Shown here in pieces: positions 26,601 through 35,159 of a stretch of 64,000 nucleotides of DNA; the stretch's first letter is position 1; each line of letters opens with the position of its first letter. Made by a program: the position numbers and the translations under genes. The DNA is from JADJNY01 sp046349615. Lineage in GTDB: Bacteria; Planctomycetota; UBA1135; GCA-002686595. The stretch lies in contig JAXMBZ010000004.1 of the NCBI GenBank assembly GCA_046349615.1, forward strand, positions 62,001-126,000. The letters are read 5' to 3'. The notes beneath the pieces were generated by a model. It was not told the DNA's origin, made no database searches, and saw only the letters and a program-made list of their open reading frames with translations.

Positions 26601-29541
26601 GGATCGAGACGTCGACCGCCTTCAGGTTGTGCGTGCGCGCGCCGCGCACTTCGATCGACGTCGCGGGCGCGGGCGCCGCCGTCGGCGCGAGCACGGCCTC
26701 CTTCCACGTGCGCTGGTCGCGGAACGCGCGCAGCGCGGCGCCGGTGTGCGAGCGGCGCACTCGCTCCAGCGCCTCCGGCGTGCCCGTCCCGACGAGCTCG
26801 CCGCCGCCGGCGCCGCCTTCGGGCCCGAGGTCGATCACGTGGTCGGCCGCGAGCACGAGGTCGAGGTTGTGCTCGATCACGATCACGGTGTGGCCGAGGT
26901 CGACGAGCTTCTGCAGCGCGGCGACGAGGCGCGCGACGTCCTGCATGTGCAGGCCCGTCGTCGGTTCGTCGAGCACGTAGACCGTGTGCCCGCGCGGACG
27001 GCGCTGGAGCTCGGTGACGAGCTTCAAGCGCTGCGCTTCGCCGCCCGAGAGCGTCGTCGACGGCTGGCCGAGCGTCAGGTAGCCCAGGCCGATCTCGACC
27101 ATGACCTCGAGCGGCCGCGCGATCTTCGGGACGTCGCGGAAGAACGCGAGCGCTTCCTCGCTCGTCATCGCGAGCACGTCGGCGATGCTCTTCCCCTTCC
27201 ACTGGACGTCGAGCGTCTCCGCCTGGAAGCGATGTCCGCCGCACTCCTCGCAGGGCACCGTGACGGGGGCCAGGAACTGGAGCTCGACGTACTGCGCGCC
27301 GGCGCCCCCGCATGCTTCGCAGCGCCCGCCCTCGACGTTGAACGAGAAGCGTCCCGGGAGGTAGCCGCGCAGCTTCGCTTCGGGCGTCTCCGCGAACAGG
27401 TCGCGGATCGCGGTGAAGACGCCCGTGTACGTCGCGGGGTTCGAGCGCGGCGTGCGGCCGATCGGCGTCGCGTCGATCGTGACGAGCTCGTCGACGTGCT
27501 CGACGCCCTTCATGCGCGCGTGCGGTTCGGGCGGCGGCGCTTCGCGACCGAGCTTGCGCTCGAGCGCGCGCACGAGGATGCGGTTCACGAGCGTCGACTT
27601 GCCCGAGCCGCTGACGCCCGTGACCGCGGTGAACGTGCCGAGCGGGAACGCGACGTCGATCCCCTTCAGGTTGAACCCGCGCGCGCCCTCGACGACGAGC
27701 TGCTTGCCGTTCCCGGCGCGACGCTCGCCCGGCGCTTCGAGCACGAGCGCGCCGCGCAGCAGCATCCCGGTCGGCGTGTCGAGCTTCGCGATCTCGCGCG
27801 GCGGCGCGTTGCCGATCAAGTGGCCGCCGTGACGGCCCGCGCCGGGACCGACGTCGAGCAGCCAATCCGCGGCGCGCAGCGTCGACTCGTCGTGCTCGAC
27901 GACGACCACGGTGTTGCCGAGGTCGCGCAGGCGCTCGAGCGCGCGGATCAACCGGCCGTGGTCGCGCGGATGGAGCCCGATCGACGGCTCGTCGAGGACG
28001 TACAGCACGCCCGAGAGCCCCGCGCCGAGCTGCGCCGCGAGCCGGATGCGCTGCGCCTCGCCGCCGGAGAGCGTGTCGGCCGCGCGGTCGAGCGTCAGGT
28101 AGCCGAGGCCGACCTCGAGCAGGAACTCGATGCGCCGGTGGATCTCGTTCAGGAGGTCGCGCGCGATCGTCTTCTCGCGGGCGGTGAGCTCGAGCTTCGA
28201 GAGGCGCGGGCCGAGCGCGTCGATCGGCAGCGCGGAGAGCTCGGCGAGCGAGACGCCGCCGAAGAGCACCGCGGACGCCGCGGGCTTCAGGCGCGAGCCG
28301 CCGCAGTCCTTGCACGGCTCCTCGGCGATGTAGCGCTGCACGTGGTCCTTGTGCAGGCCGCCGTGGCTCGCCTTCTCGATCGCGGGCAGCACGCCGGAGA
28401 ACCGGCGCATCCAGCTCACCTTGCCCTTGTACTTCGCGCCGTTCCACTGCGCCTCGGCCTCGAAGCGCTCGTCGCCCGTGCCGTGCAGGATCACGGCGCG
28501 CGCCTCCTTCGAGAGCGCCTTCCACGGCGTGTCGAGGTCGAAGCCGTTCGCCTCCGCGACCTGCTCGAGGAACGCGAAGTCGACGTGCGGGAACAGCAGC
28601 GCGCCGCCGGACGCGCGCGTGACGGCGAGCGCGCCGTCGCGGATCGAGAGCGACGCGTCGCGCACGACGGACGCGGCGGACGGACGGCGCTGCACGCCGA
28701 GCCCGTCGCAGCGCTCGCACGCGCCGTGCGGCGAGTTGAACGAGAAGAGGCGCGGCTCGAGCGGCGGCGTCTCCGTGCCGCAGCCGGGGCACGAGCGCGA
28801 GGTCGAGTACGCGCGCTCGCCCGCGTCGGTCGTGACGATCACGTCGCCGCCGGAGAGCTCGAGCGCCTGCGCGAGCGCTTCGCGGAGGCGCGACGGCTCG
28901 TTCGCCGCGAGCTTCATGCGATCGACGACGACCTCGATCGTGTGGCGCACGTAGCGCGCGAGCTCGCCCGCCTCCTCGATGCGCTTCACCTCGCCGTCGA
29001 TGCGCGCGCGGACGAAGCCCTTCTTGCGCAGCGAGTCGAGCTCCTCCGCGTGGTGGCCCTTCTTGTCGCGGATGCGCGGCGCGAGGAGGAGCACGCTCTC
29101 GCCCGCGAACTCGGCGAGGATCTGGCGCGCGATCTCCTCGGGCGTCTGCGCCTGGACCGGCAGCTTGCACTTCGGGCAGTGCGCGCGGCCCGCGCGCGCG
29201 TAGAGCACGCGCAGGTGGTCGGTGATCTCGGTCAGCGTGCCGACCGTCGAGCGCGCGCCGCGCGAAACCGACTTCTGGTCGACCGCGATCGCGGGCGAGA
29301 GGCCCTCGATCGACTCGACGTCGGGCTTCTCCATCTTCCCGAGGAACTGCCGCGCGTACGCGGAGAGCGTCTCGAGGAAGCGCCGCTGGCCCTCGCGGAA
29401 GAGCGTGTCGAACGCGAGCGAGCTCTTGCCCGACCCCGAGACCCCCGTGATCGCGACCAAGCGGTTGCGCGGGATGTCCACGTCGACGCCAGCGAGGTTG
29501 TTCTGGCGCGCCTTGCGGATCTGGATCAGGCCGTCCTTCAT
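23689..29541 (-). CDS. uvrA: Tandem-duplicated excinuclease ABC subunit A
   Basis: A 1950-residue protein, twice the normal UvrA length: two complete UvrA copies in one frame, joined near residue 960. Each half has two ABC ATPase domains. Walker A motifs include GVSGSGKSSLAFDTLF (about 33) and GPSGSGKSSLALDTIY (about 990). Signatures are LSGGEAQR near 494, 833 and 1803, and LSGGEARR near 1467. Zinc-finger modules occur in both halves, for example GRCEACGGAGAQYVELQFL with CEECGGHRF (about 750) and GRCPACEGKGATQVEMQFL with CEDCDGKRY (about 1715). UvrA scans DNA for bulky lesions and loads UvrB. Double UvrAs are known in chlamydiae, myxobacteria and planctomycetes. ATG at 29541 begins the conserved sequence; upstream in-frame codons are Pro/Ala-rich leader. 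Confidence 0.96.
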   Translation of the reverse strand: MKDGLIQIRKARQNNLAGVDVDIPRNRLVAITGVSGSGKSSLAFDTLFREGQRRFLETLSAYARQFLGKMEKPDVESIEGLSPAIAVDQKSVSRGARSTVGTLTEITDHLRVLYARAGRAHCPKCKLPVQAQTPEEIARQILAEFAGESVLLLAPRIRDKKGHHAEELDSLRKKGFVRARIDGEVKRIEEAGELARYVRHTIEVVVDRMKLAANEPSRLREALAQALELSGGDVIVTTDAGERAYSTSRSCPGCGTETPPLEPRLFSFNSPHGACERCDGLGVQRRPSAASVVRDASLSIRDGALAVTRASGGALLFPHVDFAFLEQVAEANGFDLDTPWKALSKEARAVILHGTGDERFEAEAQWNGAKYKGKVSWMRRFSGVLPAIEKASHGGLHKDHVQRYIAEEPCKDCGGSRLKPAASAVLFGGVSLAELSALPIDALGPRLSKLELTAREKTIARDLLNEIHRRIEFLLEVGLGYLTLDRAADTLSGGEAQRIRLAAQLGAGLSGVLYVLDEPSIGLHPRDHGRLIRALERLRDLGNTVVVVEHDESTLRAADWLLDVGPGAGRHGGHLIGNAPPREIAKLDTPTGMLLRGALVLEAPGERRAGNGKQLVVEGARGFNLKGIDVAFPLGTFTAVTGVSGSGKSTLVNRILVRALERKLGREAPPPEPHARMKGVEHVDELVTIDATPIGRTPRSNPATYTGVFTAIRDLFAETPEAKLRGYLPGRFSFNVEGGRCEACGGAGAQYVELQFLAPVTVPCEECGGHRFQAETLDVQWKGKSIADVLAMTSEEALAFFRDVPKIARPLEVMVEIGLGYLTLGQPSTTLSGGEAQRLKLVTELQRRPRGHTVYVLDEPTTGLHMQDVARLVAALQKLVDLGHTVIVIEHNLDLVLAADHVIDLGPEGGAGGGELVGTGTPEALERVRRSHTGAALRAFRDQRTWKEAVLAPTAAPAPATSIEVRGARTHNLKAVDVSIPRGALTVITGPSGSGKSSLALDTIYTEGRRRFVESLSTYARQFLGTKDRPPVDTIEGLGPAVAVEARGMSASPRSTVATTTEILDHLRVLWARAGVRRCPTHGRPLEKSDAGRVAKKLLAQHAGETGWLVAPIFGPGRENPIDAQAAFAARVGAWKQAGYVRVLVDGVEARIDAALPTLPKKKEDEEPVRLDLVLDRLTVNAESRARVAEAVDAAETLSGGRVSFVAKSGGARSEHGTRGTCPECGFQIDGALEPRHFSFNTHVGACPACDGLGEKVECTEEKLFPHPELSVFDGAIGGKLARYLVKGKGYYEHLLRTVARLHKVPIEKPWKSLTDDQRALIAHGVGARPQYVVQMERTTENAEIEEQFTATWSGLCGHVDAWHQKSEDPDWSAILETVMEKRTCSTCRGERLRPESAAVTVGKARLPELTRRSVDDALAWATELERDAARMESVGAVVHEVRSRLALLARVGLGYLTLDRGTATLSGGEARRVRLASSLGSQLVGVCYVLDEPTVGLHPRDVEKLTDALCELRDRGNTLLVVEHDTTLMRRADWIVDLGPGAGRLGGEIVASAPPAELERHPTSKTAAALRGELALERARPVAAADARAERVKLTGARLHNLKGVDFEFAFGAVTGVCGPSGSGKSTLVLEVLVPALEGEAPRGRWKRLAGFDAGTRVVVVDASPIGRSPASVPATYTGLLEPIRELFARTPEARMKGFEPARFSFNSTKGRCPACEGKGATQVEMQFLADLWLPCEDCDGKRYAPEVLEVTLRGKSIADVLALTVDEALEYFAHQPAIVPILESLRDVGLGYLQLGQSSTTLSGGEAQRVKLASELFRAETAARSVLVLDEPSTGLAASDVVHLARVLDRLAAKGNAVVLIEHHTGLLELCDHLVEIGPDGGEAGGRVVAEGAPRELARDPRSITGPFLFSSSAATAPAAAASARGERRASSASTRASARPGSKGVRR

Positions 29542-29650
29542 TGCCGAACCGTCCGCGGCGGCCGGCCGGAGGCCCGGAGCCCCCGCCCCTCTCCCGGGGG
29601 CGGACGCGGCGGGTGATTCCAGGCTCGGATGCGCAGGGACGAGCCCGGCC

Positions 29651-29656
29651 ATTGTA
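29651..29656 (-). promoter_or_regulatory. Candidate -10 box for the uvrA-xpb operon
   Basis: TACAAT on the minus strand is a 5/6 match to the sigma-70 -10 consensus in otherwise extremely GC-rich DNA. It lies about 110 bases before the uvrA ATG. No convincing -35 box is 16-18 bases upstream. The 100-base leader also contains an imperfect C/G-rich hairpin (arms 29579-29585 and 29595-29601). I see no clear SOS box. Confidence 0.4.
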
Positions 29657-29697
29657 GCGGGAGGGACCCGCTGCGAAAGGCCCGCTCGCGGCTCGGT

Positions 29698-32151
29698 TCA
29701 GGGGTACGCGAGCTCGACCCGGCGCTCGATCCCGAGCGCGGCGCGCGCCGCGGCGCCGAAGGGCGCGGGCGCGAGTTCCCCGCGCGTCCAGGGCTCGTAC
29801 TGGTCGAGCCGGTGCGGGCTCAGGTCCGCCTCGGACTGGCCGAACGGGAGCAGCGAGCGGGTCGCGTCGGGAGCGCCGCCCGTCCAGGCGAGCCCGAAGC
29901 AGGACGCGGTCGCCGCCCGCAGCGTGTTCGCATCCGTGCAGTCGAGGTCCTGGTAGCTCTGGGTCGCTCCGTCGAGCGGGTCCTGATCCTCCAGGTTCGT
30001 CCACGCCTGGACCTCGCCGGAGAGCACGTTCGCGCGGTACCAAGCCGCCCACTGCGACGCGTCGCCGGCGCGCTGGGTCGTCGTGTGGAGCGCGCTCGAG
30101 AGCTCCCCCTCGAGGAAGCCGAAGTCGACGGAGTCGAGGCCGACCGCCGGGCGCGCGTCGAGGCCCTCGACCTTGCGGCGGAGGTAGGCCGCGAGCCCCG
30201 ACGCGCCGCCGCCGTACGCCGGAACCAGCGGCGCCGCGGCCGGATCGGTGAGGCGCAGCGTCGTCGGCAGCGCGCTCGCGAGCAGGCACCCGGGCTGCGC
30301 GCCGTCGAGGCGCGCGCCCGCGAGGTACCACGGCCGCAGGATGCGCAGCGCCTCGGCCGCGTCGGCGCTGAACGCGTGGCCTTGGACCTCCTTCGCGTGG
30401 AGCCCGAGGCGCACGACGTCGCGGAACGCGGGCGAGACCTTGTCCGTGCGCGGCGCGAGGACCTCGCTCTCCGAGAGCGACGCGACGCCGGCGCCGCCGA
30501 GGAGCTCGCGCAAGCGGCGCGAGCGGTCCTGGTCGCCGCGCGCGTTGTACGGCTCTGGGATCGGGTACCACGAGCCCGCGGGCGCGTGGTTCGCGCTGAC
30601 GATCACGCCGCCCGCGGGGTCGAGCACCCACGGGCGCAGGTCGTGCGGGAGGAGCCCGATCCAGTCGGCGTCGGAGCGCGTGCCGTCCTGCGCGGCCCAC
30701 CCCGCGAGGAACTGACCGGGCGACCGCACCGGCCAAGCGCCGGTCGCCGCGTAGCCGATGTGCCCCGCCTCGTCGGCGAAGACGACGTTCGCGCTCGGGT
30801 AGTCCCAGCCCGAGAGGCGCTCGCGGAACTGGGCCGCGCTCGCGCTCGCGTAGAGCGCCGCGAAGCCCGCGGTCGTGCTGCGCTCGGGGTGCGCGATCGG
30901 GAGCGCGCGCAGCGCGTACTCCTCCCCCGGCCGCGCGTCGATCGCGAGCGTGCTGACGAGCGGACCGAAGCGCGTCTCGCGGACGTCGAACGTCACGGGC
31001 GCTCCGCCGTGGACGAGCACGGTCTCGCTGCGCACGCTCGTCCAGGGCTCGAAGATCCCGTCGATGCGGTAGCCGAGCCCGCTCGCCGCGGGTTGGATGC
31101 GGAAGAGGTCGCTCTGGTCGAGCCCGAGCGCCGTGACGCCCCACGCGACGTTCGGCGTCGCGCCGACGAGCAGGTTCGGCGAGCCCGGCGTGCCGATGCC
31201 GCGGACGTCGATCGTCGCGCCGCGCATGTGCCACTCGTAGAAGACCGAGGGCAGGTAGATCAGCACGCGCGGATCCGCGACGAGCCGCGAACGCCCATCG
31301 TCCATCTTCGCACCGGCGACGGCCCACGCCTGGCTGAAGTGGAGGTCGAGCGTGCCGCCCGGACAGTTCTCCGTCGCGTCGAGCCCGTGCGCGAGCGCGT
31401 ACGCCGACATCGCATCGCGCACGGCGGCCGGCACGTCGGCCTGCTGCACCACGGCGGCCGCGTCGTCGCACACGACGCCGCTGAAGAGGTAGGCGCGGAT
31501 CTGCTCGTCGGTCCAGCCTTGGTCGCGCAGGCCTTCGATCGCGTGCAGGTTGCGCGCTTCGTTGAACGCGTCGAACGCGTAGTGGCGCGACATCCGGTAC
31601 CAGACGCCGAGGCAGTCGGCGGCGGTCCACGGCTCGAGCGGGAGCCCGTACTGCGCGAAGAACGGATGCGGCGCGTAGCCCGGCTCGCCCGCCTGGACCT
31701 TCGCGATCACGCGGTTGACGCCCGCCGCGTACGCGTCGAGCAGCGCGCGCACCGACGGATCGAGGAGGTCGGCCTCGCGCTCGGCGTGGCGCCGCCAGCC
31801 GATGCTGCGCGCGGCGACGTCGTGGTAGACGTTGCGGAGCTGATCGGAGCTCGGGAGCTGCGAGCCGGGCCCGAAGAACTCGGCGACGCGGCCCTGGTAC
31901 TGCACGCGCTCCCAGCACATCTGGAAGAGCCGGTCCTCCGCCGCGGCGAAGCCCGCGCCGAAGTACGCGCCCGCGTCCGTGTCCGCCTCGACGTGCGCGA
32001 TGCCGCGCGCGTCGCGTTCGATACGGACGTTCGCCGTCGAGCCGCCGCCCCCACCGCCGCCGCCGGGGGACGTGCCTCCGCCGCCCCCTCCGCCGCAGGC
32101 GGCGAGGACGAGGCTCCCGAGGACCGCGAGCGACGACGATCGGACGAGCAT
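29698..32151 (-). CDS. Penicillin acylase-family Ntn hydrolase, lipoprotein
   Basis: An 817-residue lipoprotein: signal peptide with lipobox LAAC at about residue 19, then an extreme glycine-rich linker of about 20 residues. The rest matches the penicillin amidase family (S45). The alpha chain starts around RDARGIAHVEADTDAGAYFG, with AAAEDRLFQMCWERVQYQG. Autoprocessing should free the N-terminal serine in HFSQAWAVAGAKMDDGR (family SNxW), followed by VADPR. The oxyanion/Asn motif is GATPNVAWGVTALGLDQSD and the late motif is VSANHAPAG. The family hydrolyses amides, including acyl-homoserine lactones and N-acyl amino acids, in the periplasm; the substrate here is unknown. Monocistronic by spacing. 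Confidence 0.92.
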   Translation of the reverse strand: MLVRSSSLAVLGSLVLAACGGGGGGGTSPGGGGGGGGSTANVRIERDARGIAHVEADTDAGAYFGAGFAAAEDRLFQMCWERVQYQGRVAEFFGPGSQLPSSDQLRNVYHDVAARSIGWRRHAEREADLLDPSVRALLDAYAAGVNRVIAKVQAGEPGYAPHPFFAQYGLPLEPWTAADCLGVWYRMSRHYAFDAFNEARNLHAIEGLRDQGWTDEQIRAYLFSGVVCDDAAAVVQQADVPAAVRDAMSAYALAHGLDATENCPGGTLDLHFSQAWAVAGAKMDDGRSRLVADPRVLIYLPSVFYEWHMRGATIDVRGIGTPGSPNLLVGATPNVAWGVTALGLDQSDLFRIQPAASGLGYRIDGIFEPWTSVRSETVLVHGGAPVTFDVRETRFGPLVSTLAIDARPGEEYALRALPIAHPERSTTAGFAALYASASAAQFRERLSGWDYPSANVVFADEAGHIGYAATGAWPVRSPGQFLAGWAAQDGTRSDADWIGLLPHDLRPWVLDPAGGVIVSANHAPAGSWYPIPEPYNARGDQDRSRRLRELLGGAGVASLSESEVLAPRTDKVSPAFRDVVRLGLHAKEVQGHAFSADAAEALRILRPWYLAGARLDGAQPGCLLASALPTTLRLTDPAAAPLVPAYGGGASGLAAYLRRKVEGLDARPAVGLDSVDFGFLEGELSSALHTTTQRAGDASQWAAWYRANVLSGEVQAWTNLEDQDPLDGATQSYQDLDCTDANTLRAATASCFGLAWTGGAPDATRSLLPFGQSEADLSPHRLDQYEPWTRGELAPAPFGAAARAALGIERRVELAYP

Positions 32152-32308
32152 GAAGACGAGGACCGCCTCGCGCGCGGCGCGCGCTGGGGACGGAGGGCTC
32201 CGATTCTGCCCGACGCGCGGCGATCGCGCGAGACCCGGCCCGCGGCAAGGGTGGCCTTCGTGCGCAGCGCGACGACGAACGCGCGCCCCATGCCAAGATG
32301 GACGCGGA

Positions 32309-35149
32309 ATGCGTTTCCGATCGCGCCTCGCGTGGGTCCTCGTCGCCGCCGGCGTCCTGCTCGGCGCGCTCGGGGTCCGCGCGTGCGCGCGGCGCGCGGC
32401 GTCCGCTCCGCGAACGGGACCGCGCGCGCCCCCGGCGCTCTCGGCGGACGCACGCGCCTCGATCGCGCTCGCGGCGGACGTCTTTCCCGCGCGCGTGCGG
32501 CCGGGGGACGCGCTGTCGTACGCGCTCGACTTCCGCATCGACGGCGGCGCGCGGATCGCGCGCGACCTGACCGTCTTCGTCCACTTCGAGCCCGCGGGCG
32601 CCGGCTGCGCGGCGATCGCGTGGCAGCACGACCACGCTCCACGGCACCCGACGAGCAGCTGGGACGCGCCGGGGATGCGCGACGGACCGCGCCTCGTCAC
32701 CGTGCCCGAGTCCGCGCCGGAGGGCGAGTACGAGCTCCACGCGGGGCTCTACGACCCGGCGACGCTCGAGCGCTTCGTCGACGCGCGTCCGGGCCGCGTC
32801 GTCGTCGCGCGCGACGCGCTCCCGAGTTCCGCGTGGACTCCGCGCGACGCGCGCGGCGAAGGCGCGCCGGCGGGCGCGGCGCAGGCGACGTCGAGCGGAT
32901 CGGTCCCCGCGACGCCGCGCGTGCCGGACGCCGCGGAACTCGCGGGCGACGGCTGGCGACTCGGCGTCGCGCCGCGCGGCGCGGCGCTTCGGCTCGAGGA
33001 CCTCGCGGGCGGCGCCGTGTGGCGCACCGACGAGCGCGGAGCGGGCGGCCTGCGCGTGCGCGTCGAGCGCGCGGGCGTCCGCTGCGAGCTCCATGCGGCG
33101 ACGTTCGACGCGGTCGAGGCCGAGGCGGAGCGTCTCGTGCTCCGCGCGTCGCTCCACGGGCGCGCGGACGACGGTGCGCACGCGGTGGAGCCCGCGCGAG
33201 TGGACGTCGAGCTCGTGTTCGCTCCCACCGCGGACCGCCGCGGCGTGCGCGGCTCCTGGACGGCGACGGCGTCGGACGGTTGGAGCGTCGTCGAGCTCAC
33301 GCCCTTCGAGCGCGCGTTCTCGGCGTCCGAACGGGCCGGCGGCGCGCTCGTGCTCCCGCGCTGGCTCGGCCAGCTCCTCCCCGCGGACGCGGGGCTGCCG
33401 CACGAGCGCTGGTACGGCGAGAACGACCTCACGATGCCGATGTGCGGCGTGCTCGCGGGCGGATGCGCGCTGCTCGTCGCCTGGGAGCACGGCACCGCGC
33501 GCCTCGGCGCGCACCTCGACCTCGACCGGTCGGTCGGCGCGCGCGCGTGGAGCATCTCGCTCGCGCTGCCCGCAGGATGCGGCGCGTTCGAGCTCCGTGC
33601 GCTCGGCCGCGGAGACCACGTCGCCGTCGCGCGCGCCTACCGCGAGCGGCCGGAGACGGCGCGCTACCGCCGCACGTGGCGGGAGAAACGCGACGCGTCG
33701 ACCGAGCGGCTCGAGGGCGCGGCGCTCTTCCGCACGACCGCGCGGATCCGACTCGCGCCGCACACGCCGTACAACCCGGGCGCGGAGCCCGTCGAGGAGC
33801 TCGGCTGGACCTTCGACGAGATCGCGCGGTGCGCGCGGCACTGGCGCGAGGACCTCGGCGTCGAGCGCGCGAACGTCCTCGTCGCGGGCTGGAATCGCGG
33901 CGGCTACGACGCGGGCCATCCCGACGTGCTGCCCGCGTGCCTGGAGGCGGGCGGCGACGCGGCGCTCGCGCGCTGTTCGGCCGACGTGCGCGCGCAAGGC
34001 TACCTCTTCACGTTGCACGAGAACTTCTACGACCTGTACGAGGACGCGCCGTCGTGGGATCCCGAGCTCGTCTGGCGCGACCCCGCGGGCCGCTTCGTCC
34101 CGGGCGCGACCTGGTTCGGCGGCCCGTCGCACCCCGTGTGCAGCCGCGTGCAGCTCGACTTCGCGCGCCGCGACCTGCCGGAGATCGTCGCGCGCTTCGC
34201 GCCGGGCGCGTTCTTCCTCGACACGACGCTGACGCCGGCGCTGATGGGTTGTCACCACCCGCGGCACGCGATGACGACGGAGGACGACCGCGCCGCGCGC
34301 CTCGCGCTCCACGCGTACGCGCGCGAGCGGACCGGTGCGCTCGGGCTCGAGGGCGGGACGGAGTGGGCCGTGCCCGTCGCCGACTGGTTCGAGGGGATGC
34401 TGACGCACAAGACGATCCATCGCGACGGCTGGATCGTCGTGCCGATGTTCCCGCTCGTGTTCGGCGACTGCGTGGACCTCGTGCCGATCCAGTCCGACAA
34501 GCTCGGCGTCGGCGACGCGCGCAAGGTGCTCGACCTCCTGCTGTACGGAGCGATGCCGTCGTACGAAGTCCCGCCGCACGCATACTTCGAGGACGCACGC
34601 GGCGGCGCGGGCGCGGCGCGCGAGCTCCCGGTGCGGCCCGGCGAGGCCGAGCTCGCGACCCCGGGCGGAGCCGTGCACGACACGACGTTCGCGCGCGCGG
34701 ATTCAGGCGCCGCGGCGGGGCGCCTCGCGATCGACCGCCTGATCCAGAACACGTGGGAGGTGCTCTCGCCCGTGAACCGGCGCGCGCTCGCGACGGGCAT
34801 GACGGAGCATCGCTTCCTCCGCGCGGACCGCACGGTCGAAGAGACGCGCTTCGGCGACCTGCGCGTCGTCGTCAACTACGGGCCCGAGCCGTTCGACGCC
34901 GGCGACGCGCGGCTCCCGCGCCAGGGGTTCCTCGTCGAGAGCCCGACGCTGCTCGCGTTCCACGCCGTGCGGCGCGCGGGCCTCGACGCGCCGGGAGGAC
35001 AGCTCTTCGTCGTCGAGAGCCGCGACGGACGTCCGCTCGCGGAGAGCGGCGACGTCCGCGTCTACCACGGGTTCGGCCCGCCGGAGTTGGAGCTCGCGGG
35101 GCGCCGCTTCACCGTCGAACGCACGGCGCGCTTCGATCCGCGGCGCTGA
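32309..35149 (+). CDS. Membrane-anchored DUF5696-like glycoside hydrolase-type protein
   Basis: A 946-residue protein with an N-terminal hydrophobic anchor (residues 8-23). An N-terminal beta-rich region (about 40-400) is followed by a probable TIM barrel. Barrel-like segments include NVLVAGWNRGGYDAGHPDVL, YLFTLHENFYDLYEDAP, LVWRDPAGRFVPGATWFGGP, GAFFLDTTLTPALMGC and LGLEGGTEWAVPVADWFEGM. This is typical of DUF5696-type proteins, which are related to endo-acting glycoside hydrolases. The DTT and EGG acids are candidate catalytic residues. Start at ATG 32309; the ribosome-binding site is weak. It is convergent with the fucosidase operon and may act on the same glycans, but the linkage it cleaves is unknown. 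Confidence 0.75.
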   Translation: MRFRSRLAWVLVAAGVLLGALGVRACARRAASAPRTGPRAPPALSADARASIALAADVFPARVRPGDALSYALDFRIDGGARIARDLTVFVHFEPAGAGCAAIAWQHDHAPRHPTSSWDAPGMRDGPRLVTVPESAPEGEYELHAGLYDPATLERFVDARPGRVVVARDALPSSAWTPRDARGEGAPAGAAQATSSGSVPATPRVPDAAELAGDGWRLGVAPRGAALRLEDLAGGAVWRTDERGAGGLRVRVERAGVRCELHAATFDAVEAEAERLVLRASLHGRADDGAHAVEPARVDVELVFAPTADRRGVRGSWTATASDGWSVVELTPFERAFSASERAGGALVLPRWLGQLLPADAGLPHERWYGENDLTMPMCGVLAGGCALLVAWEHGTARLGAHLDLDRSVGARAWSISLALPAGCGAFELRALGRGDHVAVARAYRERPETARYRRTWREKRDASTERLEGAALFRTTARIRLAPHTPYNPGAEPVEELGWTFDEIARCARHWREDLGVERANVLVAGWNRGGYDAGHPDVLPACLEAGGDAALARCSADVRAQGYLFTLHENFYDLYEDAPSWDPELVWRDPAGRFVPGATWFGGPSHPVCSRVQLDFARRDLPEIVARFAPGAFFLDTTLTPALMGCHHPRHAMTTEDDRAARLALHAYARERTGALGLEGGTEWAVPVADWFEGMLTHKTIHRDGWIVVPMFPLVFGDCVDLVPIQSDKLGVGDARKVLDLLLYGAMPSYEVPPHAYFEDARGGAGAARELPVRPGEAELATPGGAVHDTTFARADSGAAAGRLAIDRLIQNTWEVLSPVNRRALATGMTEHRFLRADRTVEETRFGDLRVVVNYGPEPFDAGDARLPRQGFLVESPTLLAFHAVRRAGLDAPGGQLFVVESRDGRPLAESGDVRVYHGFGPPELELAGRRFTVERTARFDPRR

Positions 35150-35159
35150 AGCGCGCGCG

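Noticed and set aside
29542..29652. Longer uvrA start at ATG 29652
   Set aside because: It would add 37 Pro/Ala/Gly residues not seen in UvrA, and the ATG overlaps the candidate -10 box TACAAT.
29541..29700. SOS (LexA) box upstream of uvrA
   Set aside because: No CTG-N10-CAG or GAAC-N4-GTTC palindrome was found; only the TACAAT box stands out.
24176..34678. A minus-strand frame open for about 3500 codons
   Set aside because: It runs in the wrong frame across uvrA, the acylase and the plus-strand glycosidase, is dominated by Arg/Ala/Pro, and has no domains. Very high GC makes stop codons rare.
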